Origin: FEN-1350 sp964386005 | Lineage (GTDB): Bacteria; Planctomycetota; Phycisphaerae; Sedimentisphaerales; Anaerohalosphaeraceae | DNA length: 64,000 bases | Assembly: GCA_964386005.1 (NCBI GenBank) | Contig: CAYLSB010000018.1 | Location: forward strand, 5,243 to 69,242 | Reading direction: 5' to 3' | Part shown: one piece after another, positions 16,402 to 25,016 of the stretch | Numbering within the stretch: position 1 is the stretch's first letter | Layout: each line of letters opens with the position of its first letter | Position numbers and translations under genes: made by a program | The notes under the pieces: generated by a model | Told to the model about the DNA's origin: nothing | The model's input: the letters and a program-made list of their open reading frames with translations, nothing else | Database searches by the model: none

Positions 16402-17307
16402 TTAATCCGTTTTTGCGCCCCGATAAAAATCCGCATACGAAATCAACCGGATCTTCCGTTCTGAAATGAGGCGTTTGACCTTTTCGCTGGTCAGGGTAAA
16501 CGTTACGCCATCCCGGTCGGCCGCAACCTGCTCGTATCCGGTATGGCCGAGCGCCCGCATCTCGGGCGTGTCAAGGCCGGGATGCTCGATAAAAAACCAG
16601 GTTCCGGGAGTTAGCTTGGCTATAAGGGAAAGAAAGGCGGTTTCCTTTTGATGCCCTGTTTGAGCAGCCGCGCCCCAGTGGCCCATCGGGCGAACCTCCG
16701 ACGGCAGTTCAAGGGGTAGTTTGTATTCCGCGGCCAACCGCTGAGTCAACTCCCGCAGATCCGGCCGGCTGAGCGGGGTGTACATGTGCGCCGACAGGTG
16801 GCTCACCTGCGGGATTAATCGACGCGCCAGCTCGATCTGAGCGCGGAGTTCCTTTTCGACATCCTCGGTCTTTGGCTTGGCGTCGAGAAAACCGGTGTTG
16901 GGCGGGAAATCCTTCCGCTGGGTTGTCATGGGGTAAAAGTACCCGTTGGCATCCGTGATCGACGAAGGTCCGGTCAAGGGTCTCCACTTGCATTTATCCC
17001 ATTCACTGGTCAACGTCAAATGGACCCCCACATCCAGTCCGGGATTTTCTCGAAGCATCTCCACCGCTTCCGGAAACCACGGCGCGGGAACCATCACCTC
17101 GACGCTGCGAACGATTCCTTCCCGAAAGGCCCGGATACAGGCGAGATTGGCGGCGTGGCTGCTGCCGATGTCATCGCCCCGAATAATCAGACGGATCTCA
17201 TTGGACGGACGCAAAACCGGTACGGTGGAGGCATCCGACGATATTTGACCCAGGCCGACAATCAGAACCATGAATCCGAATGTCCACAAAGCCATTTTGG
17301 TTCGCAT
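16402..17307 (-). CDS. YdjC/ChbG-like carbohydrate deacetylase, secreted
   Basis: ATG 17307 is chosen, with AGGAG eight bases upstream; the frame is open 29 codons further but without a ribosome site. The 301-residue protein has an N-terminal signal peptide (ALWTFGFMVLIVGLGQ). RLIIRGDDIGSSHAANLACI carries the metal-binding Asp pair of the family, LDVGVHLTLTSEW the first His, and VSHLSAHMY the second. YdjC/ChbG proteins remove acetyl groups from N-acetylated oligosaccharides, such as chitooligosaccharides. Export here fits use on extracellular glycans. Confidence 0.88.
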   Translation of the reverse strand: MRTKMALWTFGFMVLIVGLGQISSDASTVPVLRPSNEIRLIIRGDDIGSSHAANLACIRAFREGIVRSVEVMVPAPWFPEAVEMLRENPGLDVGVHLTLTSEWDKCKWRPLTGPSSITDANGYFYPMTTQRKDFPPNTGFLDAKPKTEDVEKELRAQIELARRLIPQVSHLSAHMYTPLSRPDLRELTQRLAAEYKLPLELPSEVRPMGHWGAAAQTGHQKETAFLSLIAKLTPGTWFFIEHPGLDTPEMRALGHTGYEQVAADRDGVTFTLTSEKVKRLISERKIRLISYADFYRGAKTD

Positions 17308-17649
17308 GAATATGCTCCTGAAAAAAAGTTGGTCAATATCATTGGATATTATATGCCGAACTCCTTGAGGGTGGGAGAAAAATACCGAGGCCAATAATCG
17401 ATCATTTTGCGGCTCGATTTTGAGGATTTCATCGTCGAGTTCATCTGTGCGAAACCCGTCTTTTTCTTGATTTTTCAGCCAATTTATGCTATAATCCGTC
17501 TGTCAAGCTGAGGGGAAAAATCCGACTTCCATGATTCACGCGGCATTCACGAGAATCGGCCGCCGGATCGACAATAACCGTTGCATAAGCGTATCCCGCG
17601 GGGGGATTCCTATCGGCAACCGGACTTCAGTTTGAGACAGGAATAGGAT
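17308..17649 (+). promoter_or_regulatory. Spacer with a strong promoter for the STAS gene
   Basis: Within this 342-bp divergent spacer, TTGATT (17467-17472), a 17-base spacer and TATAAT (17490-17495) form a near-consensus promoter preceded by TGC, an extended -10. The transcript start would be near 17502, giving a leader of about 150 bases before ATG 17650. No other gene or RNA motif was recognised. Confidence 0.6.
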
Positions 17650-18105
17650 ATGCGAAAGAAACAACTACTTGCTTCGGTCCAGCATCTGGGCTGGGTCACG
17701 CAGATCGGCGTGGAACACTCGATGGTGTCCGATACCCGGCACGTCGCCGATTTGAAAGAGTGCATTCAGCAGGCGATGGAGAATTTTCCCGCGCGAAACC
17801 TGTTGCTGGACTTCTCCCGGGTGGAATCGATATCGACCGCGGCGCTGGGGATGTTGCTGAAGCTTCAAAAGCACCTGTATGAGCATGGCGGCCGGTTGAA
17901 ACTGTACGCGATCGACCGGGAAAAGATCGTTGATTGCGCCAACGATACCTATCTGCATGAGATTTTTAAAATCTTTGAGCTGGATCGCTTTTTTGATATT
18001 TGCATTCAGTCCCGGCAAACCGTTTCGGAATGCGCGGCGGCATTGAATCATCATGGAAACCATCGGCTGGATTCCTCGACCTCTCATCAGGCGATATCCT
18101 GCTGA
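17650..18105 (+). CDS. STAS-domain protein (anti-sigma-factor antagonist type)
   Basis: A 151-residue protein. FPARNLLLDFSRVESISTAALGMLLKLQKHL is the SpoIIAA-type STAS core; the phosphorylatable Ser/Thr would be in ISTAALG (about residues 61-67). The RLKLYAIDREKIVDC strand-helix and LHEIFKIFELDRFFDI complete the fold. The protein is longer at the C-terminus than SpoIIAA, with a Ser/His-rich tail. No partner kinase (SpoIIAB/RsbW) is adjacent, so it is an orphan component of a partner-switching regulatory circuit. Confidence 0.85.
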   Translation: MRKKQLLASVQHLGWVTQIGVEHSMVSDTRHVADLKECIQQAMENFPARNLLLDFSRVESISTAALGMLLKLQKHLYEHGGRLKLYAIDREKIVDCANDTYLHEIFKIFELDRFFDICIQSRQTVSECAAALNHHGNHRLDSSTSHQAISC

Positions 18106-18138
18106 CGGAACCACGACAATCCTACCGAAGGGATTAAC

Positions 18139-19110
18139 TCATCGGCTTCGGATCAGTAATTCCCTGCTCCATGGGAAATCCGGCCGATGGGTTTCCAGAT
18201 CGCGGATGAATCGTTGACCATCCTGCCAATAACCGGCCGTGGGTCGAAGCTGCCGACATTCCCGGCAAAAGTACTGGTTCATCGATGCGTTGAGAACTTC
18301 ACGGATATACTTACTGGTCATCGAGGCCAGGGCCACCGGAAGGCATCGCATTTCGGCGCCGACCGGAAAATGGATCCGCATGGTTTTTCCCCCTCCGATC
18401 AATTCATAACTGCTGAGATTGTCGTCTTCGCGAACAATGGTCAATTCCATATCTCCGAACATCCGCTGCAATGCCGGTCGATACAAACTCCGTCCGCCCT
18501 GACGGTCCACGACAACCTGCAGGATCTGCCCGGCGGGGAGTTCATCGAAGGCCTGCTGGATCAGAGTGCAGATTTCGGTGAATAGGACAGAGGCCTTGTT
18601 TTTTACGATCGAGACCATGCGATTAAAATAACCGACATCGAGGCAACGAGATCGTATTGCGTGTAAGGAGCATCGATTTTCCGTCAGGGCTTTTCGCAGG
18701 ATCGTCGCCGCCAAGTGGATATCGGGCGGATCGCCTCCGAGTGATATGTTGTCAAGATGTTCATACCAGGGGTAATCGCCGAGCCGTGCCGAACACGCCG
18801 GACAAAGGATTTGCAGAAGAGTTCGAGGATTATCGGGTGCCAACAAGGCCTCGGTTGTCGAGGCGATGCAGGCCAATACGGTTCGACGAAGGGCGTTGAT
18901 TCCGGCGGATGGGGTATAGGCCTTTTTACTGTCGGTGATCAACAGACGCCCGGAAAGACGGCGTTTCTCCTTGCTGACCGCCTTGTGCAATATCCCCCAC
19001 AAATCGGCTCGCAGAAGATCATCCGGCAGGTCAATCGCGACTCCGGAAACCACCAAAGGCCCGAGTAGCGGGCCATACCCCGCCTCATCAATACCGAGAA
19101 GAACAGCCAT
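18139..19110 (-). CDS. Ribonuclease HII-related protein
   Basis: ATG 19110 is chosen because the protein core begins directly at LLGIDEAGYGPLLGPLVVSG. The frame could start 13 codons earlier at a TTG. The motif holds the Asp-Glu pair of RNase HII (DEAGxGPxxGP). LITDSKKAY and VVDRQGGRSLY give further acidic positions, and LASMTSKYIREVLNASMN and TAGYWQDGQRFIRD match the C-terminal helices of the HII/HIII group. At 323 residues it is longer than RNase HII (~200), with an insertion containing CPACSARLGDYPWYEHLD. It probably cleaves RNA in RNA-DNA hybrids; the insertion suggests a divergent subfamily. Confidence 0.8.
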   Translation of the reverse strand: MAVLLGIDEAGYGPLLGPLVVSGVAIDLPDDLLRADLWGILHKAVSKEKRRLSGRLLITDSKKAYTPSAGINALRRTVLACIASTTEALLAPDNPRTLLQILCPACSARLGDYPWYEHLDNISLGGDPPDIHLAATILRKALTENRCSLHAIRSRCLDVGYFNRMVSIVKNKASVLFTEICTLIQQAFDELPAGQILQVVVDRQGGRSLYRPALQRMFGDMELTIVREDDNLSSYELIGGGKTMRIHFPVGAEMRCLPVALASMTSKYIREVLNASMNQYFCRECRQLRPTAGYWQDGQRFIRDLETHRPDFPWSRELLIRSR

Positions 19111-19214
19111 GGAGTTATTGAATTTGAAATATCGTAATTGTCCGGGCAATCCGACTCACCCGGATCGGAGGGTGATTATAGCGGACAAAGGATCGAACAG
19201 CAATATCCTGAAAT

Positions 19215-21779
19215 CTACGCGAGAGGAAATGAGCCGACGGATAAATTCCGTTCCTTGCTGAATTTGACCAGATCCGGATCCGGTAACAACATTTCCATCA
19301 CAATCGCTCCAATCGTCGACAGGATCGTAAAACTGAACATCCGCCATACCCCCGCATGAAGAACCGCCTGTGTCGTCAGTTCAATCTGCTCGGCGGTGAT
19401 CAACCTTGTCGCGATCGTCGCCAGGATTCCCAACACGAATCCTCCGACTGTTGCCGCGACGATTCTTCGCCATAAAACCGCCCCGCCGGCAGCCAGAGTA
19501 ATCGTCATTCCCAGAAGAGCCGGAATCGCCGCCGTCAGGTACCACACCTCCCTCAGCGTCGGCAACGTTCCCGATTGTTCTGACCGCCATCGTTCAGCGC
19601 TCAGCCATATCAAAGACGCCACCAAGGCACAAACCGCCACATGCCAATAGCGCGGCGCCAACTCCTGTCGGATTTCTGCCCGTCGTCGCATCCTTCGGCG
19701 AATCGTAAGCGGCCAGTTGTAGCACAGGCAAAATACAGCGTGCTCCAGCAGCGCCCCCCGTTCTCCGAAGACCGGAACGATATGCACGGCGTCGGTAGCC
19801 CAGTGCCCCGCCATGAAACGTGCCAGCGCGGGATAGCGATAGGTCATCTGGATCGGAAACGCCAGATAGCCCACATACTTGAAGAAACTCAGAAACAGGG
19901 CGATGTTGTAGTTGGCGAAGTCGCGTTCCTTAATGGCCAGCCAAACGGTATAAAGACCGCGACAGAGCGATCCAGGGGAGACGGGCAGTATCTGAAATAG
20001 TACCAAAATCGCTCCGGTCTTGAGGTTTCGTTCCGTCGGATCCATATCGGGATGGGCGAAGTAAAACCATAATGCCAGGATTCCCGAAACCAGTTGGGTC
20101 ACCGGCAGGGTCATCAAGTGTACAACCAGACTGACAAGGTATTTCTGGATATACGGTTCATGAATCTGGGCCTCGATCGCCGTGGCGTCGTCATCGGTCA
20201 GGATATGTTTCTTTTTCCCCTGCTCGACCATATCGCGCATCCACTGCGTTCGCATCTCGGCGTTGAAGTACAGCTTGAAAGGCCGCACGAACAAAAACCA
20301 CAGCTTGTCCTTGCGAAACGCCCCATCCATAATGAATCGGTGCAGGCCGGCCGGCGCGATCCAACTCAGGAGCCAATGGACGACAAAGAATGGGATTGAT
20401 TCGGCCAGCGTTGTCGCCTGTACTTCGGAAATCCGGCCGCATCGGAACCAAGCCAGCGTGATTTCCGCCATCCGCCCGCGAATCGCCCGCAGGAGATACC
20501 CGCCGCTGGTGAAGATCGCCGTATAATGTTTTCGCCACTCAGGCCTTCCCCACGCTTTTCGCAGCACGCGGCCAAGGAACGGAATCAGTCCCAGCACGAA
20601 AAACAACATCGTACGGCCGGGACAATCGCGGAGTTTTTTCTCCGACACATCATCCACAAGATTTCGTATGCGCCAGCCAGTCACGGCGCTGCTCAACATC
20701 GTCTTCCACAACGTGCCGTCATAGAACAATCGTACATGGTTGTGAGTTACATCCGGTAGCGAGTTGCGATAGACTTCTTCGCATGCTTTCAATTCTGACA
20801 GTAACGGCAGCAAATCTTTAAAATCGTCTTTATGCGCTGCGACGAATTGTTCGAGTTTGTTGAGATTTCCCCGATCGAACTGCACCAACGAGCCGCGGAT
20901 GAGCCCCTGTCCGATCAACTTGAAATCGCCCGGGCTCATCGGCAAGAAAGGCAACAATGCAAGTCCCGCGCGAAAATCAACAGCAACAAGCCCCGTCTCC
21001 GGATCGCCTTTGGTATCCAGCCGCTTTAAGGCGTTCGGCTGGCTTTTGCAGGTACTCCATTCGTACTGCCGCGCGAACTCGTGCGCTCCCATCTCGTGAA
21101 GCATCTCGACGAACTGCCGCATGAACTGGTATTTGGCCCGATACTCCGGCGAACCCAGCCGCGACGAATCGACCGGCTTGGTCTTCTTCCATCGCTTCAG
21201 CGTATCGAGATGTTCATCGACTTCCAATCGCCAGGTTCTCCCGCTGACCCAATCGCTCAACTCGCCGCAACTGCCCAGCGTCGAATCGACAAATGTCACG
21301 TGAATATCGTTGACCGCATCCTCACGCCCGAACCGGATTTGTGCCGCCCGTCGAATGAATTTCTGCCACAGCGCACCCGCCCGCGCCGCCGCAGGATTGA
21401 CTTGTAACTGAAACGGACCCTGGAATCCCAGCGCATACACAACATTACGAAACAGCAAGGAAAAACCGCTCGGCGGGATCAGGATCTTCATGGCAAAGAC
21501 TTTACCGACTTCCAACCCCGCAAAGGATTCGACGGCGGAATTCCCTTTTTCAATCGTGGTCACGACAACCCGATATACCTGTCCGGCAAAGCCGCCTCCG
21601 ATAAATCGATCGATCCTGATTCCTACTTTGGCCGTATCGTTGCCTGCAACGGCCGTTGCCTCGTAGGTCATTTCATCGCCCGCCTCATATCGCACCGTTC
21701 GCCACGGCCGGTACAATTCCTGCCGTTTGAAGACGTCCGATAATCGCTTTACGATCTCTATCGAAACCGATTCTGCCAT
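19215..21779 (-). CDS. Large membrane protein with kinase-like N-terminal domain
   Basis: A protein of 854 residues from ATG 21779 (the frame is open to a TTG further 5'). Near the N-terminus, IRIDRFIGGGFAGQVYRVVV at 54-73 resembles a kinase glycine loop (GxGxxGxVY), and KVFAMKIL at 93-100 supplies a VAIK-like lysine. Around residue 267, GLVAVDFRAGLALLPF could be a DFG-like metal site, but no clear HRD catalytic loop was found. The C-terminal half has about nine hydrophobic segments. It is not a recognised family. It may be an atypical or inactive kinase fused to a membrane domain, and it lies divergently from an ECF sigma operon. Confidence 0.6.
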   Translation of the reverse strand: MAESVSIEIVKRLSDVFKRQELYRPWRTVRYEAGDEMTYEATAVAGNDTAKVGIRIDRFIGGGFAGQVYRVVVTTIEKGNSAVESFAGLEVGKVFAMKILIPPSGFSLLFRNVVYALGFQGPFQLQVNPAAARAGALWQKFIRRAAQIRFGREDAVNDIHVTFVDSTLGSCGELSDWVSGRTWRLEVDEHLDTLKRWKKTKPVDSSRLGSPEYRAKYQFMRQFVEMLHEMGAHEFARQYEWSTCKSQPNALKRLDTKGDPETGLVAVDFRAGLALLPFLPMSPGDFKLIGQGLIRGSLVQFDRGNLNKLEQFVAAHKDDFKDLLPLLSELKACEEVYRNSLPDVTHNHVRLFYDGTLWKTMLSSAVTGWRIRNLVDDVSEKKLRDCPGRTMLFFVLGLIPFLGRVLRKAWGRPEWRKHYTAIFTSGGYLLRAIRGRMAEITLAWFRCGRISEVQATTLAESIPFFVVHWLLSWIAPAGLHRFIMDGAFRKDKLWFLFVRPFKLYFNAEMRTQWMRDMVEQGKKKHILTDDDATAIEAQIHEPYIQKYLVSLVVHLMTLPVTQLVSGILALWFYFAHPDMDPTERNLKTGAILVLFQILPVSPGSLCRGLYTVWLAIKERDFANYNIALFLSFFKYVGYLAFPIQMTYRYPALARFMAGHWATDAVHIVPVFGERGALLEHAVFCLCYNWPLTIRRRMRRRAEIRQELAPRYWHVAVCALVASLIWLSAERWRSEQSGTLPTLREVWYLTAAIPALLGMTITLAAGGAVLWRRIVAATVGGFVLGILATIATRLITAEQIELTTQAVLHAGVWRMFSFTILSTIGAIVMEMLLPDPDLVKFSKERNLSVGSFPLA

Positions 21780-22069
21780 TGTATATCCATTCCAGTTCAA
21801 TTGGTTCCGTCAATTCGCAATTTGCGGTATTTACGTTCACTCCGCGCAGAGCAAGGCCGCAATCCTTCTTATATCGGCTAATAGGTCCGATGATTTCACA
21901 ACGCTGTAATGGTCGCGCGATAATATCCGGAACAAAGACAAATCGCCGGATGGGGGAGGTAGTCATCACAGAAGGGATGGTTTGTACGATCATTTCGAAG
22001 TACAGGATCTCACCGCCTTCGAGCATTGGCGATAAGGAATTTTCGTAATTTTTTGTAAGCGGAACGAGG

Positions 22070-22684
22070 ATGGACGGGTCTAATATATCAGTTATGGCCG
22101 ACGGGAGAGACGACAGCGTGATGAGCGCCGAACCGGCCGAGGTCCGCGAGAGAACGTTGATCCGACGGGCCGGCCGGGGTGAGGAAGGTGCGTTCGCAGA
22201 AATCGTAGAGATGTATCGAGAAGAGATCGCAAGACTTGCCGGCCGAATGCTCGGATGGGATCCCGATGTGGATGATGTTGTTCAGGATGTGCTGTTGTCG
22301 GTCTATACGGCCCTGGGACGGTTCGATCATCGATGTTCGCTTCGAAGCTGGCTTTTTCGCATTACGGTGAACAAGTGCCGCACACATCGTCTGCGGCGGA
22401 TGCTGCGGCTGAAACGGTTCGTGTCGGCCGCGTCGATCGCGGATGAGCCCCATGTCGAGGCGGAGAATCGATCGCAGACCGACGAACGGGATCGGGCCGT
22501 ACGACAGGCGGTGCGAGGATTGCCGCCGCGATATCGCGAACCGGTGGTCCTGCGATACCTGTACGGCATGGAAACCGACGAAATGTTTGAAGTACTCGGA
22601 ATCCGCCGGAACGCATTGAATGTACGTTTGTCGCGCGGGCGCCAATTGCTTCGGGACCAATTGGCCGAATGGTTTGAGGAATGA
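22070..22684 (+). CDS. ECF-type RNA polymerase sigma factor
   Basis: A 204-residue sigma70-family protein. Region 2 is EGAFAEIVEMYREEIARLAG with DVDDVVQDVLLSVYTALGRF and SWLFRITVNKCRTH. Region 4 is GLPPRYREPVVLRYLYGME with DEMFEVLGIRRNALNVRLSR. Regions 1 and 3 are absent, as in the ECF group. The start is uncertain; ATG 22070 has GGAACGAGG just upstream, while alternatives at 22094 and 22121 lack good sites. It leads a three-gene operon. Confidence 0.9.
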   Translation: MDGSNISVMADGRDDSVMSAEPAEVRERTLIRRAGRGEEGAFAEIVEMYREEIARLAGRMLGWDPDVDDVVQDVLLSVYTALGRFDHRCSLRSWLFRITVNKCRTHRLRRMLRLKRFVSAASIADEPHVEAENRSQTDERDRAVRQAVRGLPPRYREPVVLRYLYGMETDEMFEVLGIRRNALNVRLSRGRQLLRDQLAEWFEE

Positions 22685-22717
22685 TTGAATATTGGGATTT
22701 GACAGGATTGGGGATAC

Positions 22718-23290
22718 ATGATGGATGAACGATTGATCCAAATGCTTTGCGATGCCGACCGAACGGCCGGAACGCCGCATGTGGCCGACGCGGCGATTCT
22801 GGCCGGAATCACGTGCCGCAGGGCCCATGCGCGGAAGATCCGGCGGATGGCTATTGGCATTGGCGCCGCGGCGACGATCGCGATCCTCGCGACAATGGCC
22901 GTCACGATCCGGATTGAGCAGCAACGGATTGAGCACATACAGCGGCAGATCGCCGAACTGACGGAAAGAACCGATGCCACAGTGGCGTTCGTGAAAACGA
23001 TTCTCGAAGAGCATGACGACCGACAGAAGCTGGTCCGACTGAATCAGCAACTCGCGTCGATTTCCGATCCAATCAAGGAGATCCAGAACCGTGTGGATGA
23101 AACGGCATTCGCAATGCTCTATCAGGCGGATATGCTCTATAAACAATTGAATCTGAAAGAATCCGCCGTTCAGGCCTATCAGCGGGTGATCGAATTGTTC
23201 CCGGACAATCGCTGGGCGGAAACGGCCCGAGAACGGATTAAACAAATCGAAGAACAACTTCAAATTGAACCGAAAGGAGATGTGTTATGA
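22718..23290 (+). CDS. Single-pass membrane protein with TPR-like tail, likely anti-sigma partner
   Basis: A 190-residue protein. A short cytoplasmic N-terminus (MLCDADRTAGTPHVADAAIL) precedes one membrane helix at about residues 45-66 (IGIGAAATIAILATMAVTI). A coiled-coil stretch and a C-terminal TPR-like helix pair (LNLKESAVQAYQRVIELFPD) follow. Location directly after an ECF sigma factor, with a membrane-spanning topology, suggests anti-sigma or sensor function, though no zinc-binding HxxxCxxC is seen. Its stop overlaps the next start (ATGA), so the two are translationally coupled. Confidence 0.7.
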   Translation: MMDERLIQMLCDADRTAGTPHVADAAILAGITCRRAHARKIRRMAIGIGAAATIAILATMAVTIRIEQQRIEHIQRQIAELTERTDATVAFVKTILEEHDDRQKLVRLNQQLASISDPIKEIQNRVDETAFAMLYQADMLYKQLNLKESAVQAYQRVIELFPDNRWAETARERIKQIEEQLQIEPKGDVL

Positions 23291-24942
23291 AGATTCGACC
23301 TATTACGATGGCAATGGTGATGATCGCAATGGGGGTTGCGACGGTATTCGTGAGAGCGGGCGGGGAATCCGACAAGACGGCCAAATCCTCCGAACGAGTG
23401 AAGGCCTACGATGCAAAGGAAATTTCCAATACGACCGTCGCTCGATGTATCCTCCGGATTTCGTATGATCCATCCGTGCTGCCGCTGAACTGGGAGATGG
23501 TGAATTACCTGATTAATAGCTCCGGAATTCTCGGAAAGGTTGCCAGAGAAATCCTCGAAGCGAATGAATTCCCGGTTGTTTCCCTCGAGGAACTCAACCC
23601 CCCTGACCGTACGATGCCGATGGGTGGAATGGAAGGCGGGATGAGCGGTATGGGGATGGTCGGAGGAATGATGGGAGGGGGCTACGGGATGATGGGAGGC
23701 ATGGGAGGTGGAATGGGGATGGGCGGGGGAATGGGTGGGATGGAACCCGGGATGATGGGCGGAGGAATGGGTATGGGAGGTTTCGGCGGAGGATACGGCG
23801 CTCAACGCGAGGACATACCGATATCCGCCACGCAGCCGGAAGCCCCTGAAGCTCCAGCCCCTCCCGCAGGTCCATCAGAACCGGGGATACCGCCATCGAG
23901 TAATGTGCCGGATCGGAATTCTGCGGAGGCCTTTCGGAATCAGGCCCAGCAAATGGCTCGGGAAGCGCAGCAACGAGCCCGTGATGCCGAACTTCGCGCC
24001 ATGGAGGCCCGCAAAATGGCGGATGTACTGGCATCTGAACTCGGCAGATCGACGGGATCTCGATATGGGCGTCTGGAATCAGTCGATTTGACGCCGCAAA
24101 TCCAATCGGGCACTACGCGAAACCTCCTGTTCCGTTTTGAGATCGAACTGAATGCTCACAAACCCGCGGCGACCGAGGCGATGGAGGCCATCATCGTCCT
24201 GCTGCGAAATACGCTGGAACAACAGTTCGAGCAGCATAAGGAACGGATAGCCAAGCGGATGGATCAGGTCGAACGACAGGCCGCCGAAGCGGAAGTGGAG
24301 GTTCGAAAACTACAGGAGCAATTACGGGAATTGTCGTCCTCGAAGGCATTGAATCGTGATCCGTTAATGGAAGAAATCTCTCGATCGGAAGAGCAGATTC
24401 GCAAGTTTAAGATGGAAAAGGAGTTGAACGGTATCCAGATGGACAGGTTGTACCAACAGATCGAAGAGGCGAAAAAGAATACCGTGAATCAGATATCGGG
24501 AGATGCGGTTTTGAGAGATCTTGAAAAGATGTTGAAAATCGCGGAGGAGCGTGTCGCCGTCGCCGAAAAAATGGTCGCGGCCGGGCAAGCCAACCAGAAT
24601 GCGGTTCAGGATGCGATGGAAAAATTAATGCGGGCCAACATCGAACTGGCTCAGCGGAGAGAGCTGCTTGGCGCTTCGGCGGGAACCGAACGGATCAACG
24701 ATCTGCTCAAGCGGATCAGCGAACTGTCTCTTCGAGAAGCGCAAAATGAAATTCAGTTGAAGCATCTGAACGACCGAATCGCCCAATCACGACTGTGGCT
24801 GAATCAATCGGTGGATTATGAGATCCTGAACCTGCGTCTGGATTTGGCGAGGGAAAAACTTCGCGAGGCGCTGCGGCGCGCCGCTTCCATCCGGAACTTC
24901 CAGCCGGAGCCGCCGACCGTGGAGGCCCTTGGAGCGAATTAA
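23287..24942 (+). CDS. Exported Met/Gly-rich, coiled-coil protein
   Basis: A 551-residue protein with AAGGAG seven bases before ATG 23287. A signal peptide (MVMIAMGVATVFVRAGG) is present. Residues about 112-180 are almost only Met and Gly (MGGMEGGMSGMGMVGG and so on), followed by an Ala/Pro linker. Residues about 200-270 and 300-540 form long charged coiled coils (EAQQRARDAELRAMEARK; RMDQVERQAAEAEVEVRKLQ). The family is not recognised. The layout suggests a filamentous envelope or surface structure. Co-expression with an ECF sigma and membrane partner suggests that it is their regulated output or a sensor component. Confidence 0.7.
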   Translation: MKIRPITMAMVMIAMGVATVFVRAGGESDKTAKSSERVKAYDAKEISNTTVARCILRISYDPSVLPLNWEMVNYLINSSGILGKVAREILEANEFPVVSLEELNPPDRTMPMGGMEGGMSGMGMVGGMMGGGYGMMGGMGGGMGMGGGMGGMEPGMMGGGMGMGGFGGGYGAQREDIPISATQPEAPEAPAPPAGPSEPGIPPSSNVPDRNSAEAFRNQAQQMAREAQQRARDAELRAMEARKMADVLASELGRSTGSRYGRLESVDLTPQIQSGTTRNLLFRFEIELNAHKPAATEAMEAIIVLLRNTLEQQFEQHKERIAKRMDQVERQAAEAEVEVRKLQEQLRELSSSKALNRDPLMEEISRSEEQIRKFKMEKELNGIQMDRLYQQIEEAKKNTVNQISGDAVLRDLEKMLKIAEERVAVAEKMVAAGQANQNAVQDAMEKLMRANIELAQRRELLGASAGTERINDLLKRISELSLREAQNEIQLKHLNDRIAQSRLWLNQSVDYEILNLRLDLAREKLREALRRAASIRNFQPEPPTVEALGAN

Positions 24943-24986
24943 GATCGATGTCTTGTCGATATAGGCCGGTGACCATCATTCAAACA

Positions 24987-25012
24987 ACGGGCGCCCGAGT
25001 CGGGTCGCCCGT
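24987..25012. terminator. Strong bidirectional terminator between convergent genes
   Basis: ACGGGCGCCCG (24987-24997) pairs with CGGGTCGCCCGT (25001-25012), with one bulged T and a 3-base loop. It is followed by TTTTG on the + strand and by TTGTTTG on the minus strand. It separates the coiled-coil gene from the first tubulin-like gene. Confidence 0.75.
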
Positions 25013-25016
25013 TTTG

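Noticed and set aside
21685..22026. 113-codon minus-strand frame upstream of the kinase-like gene
   Set aside because: It overlaps the kinase-like gene start in another frame and has no motif or ribosome site.
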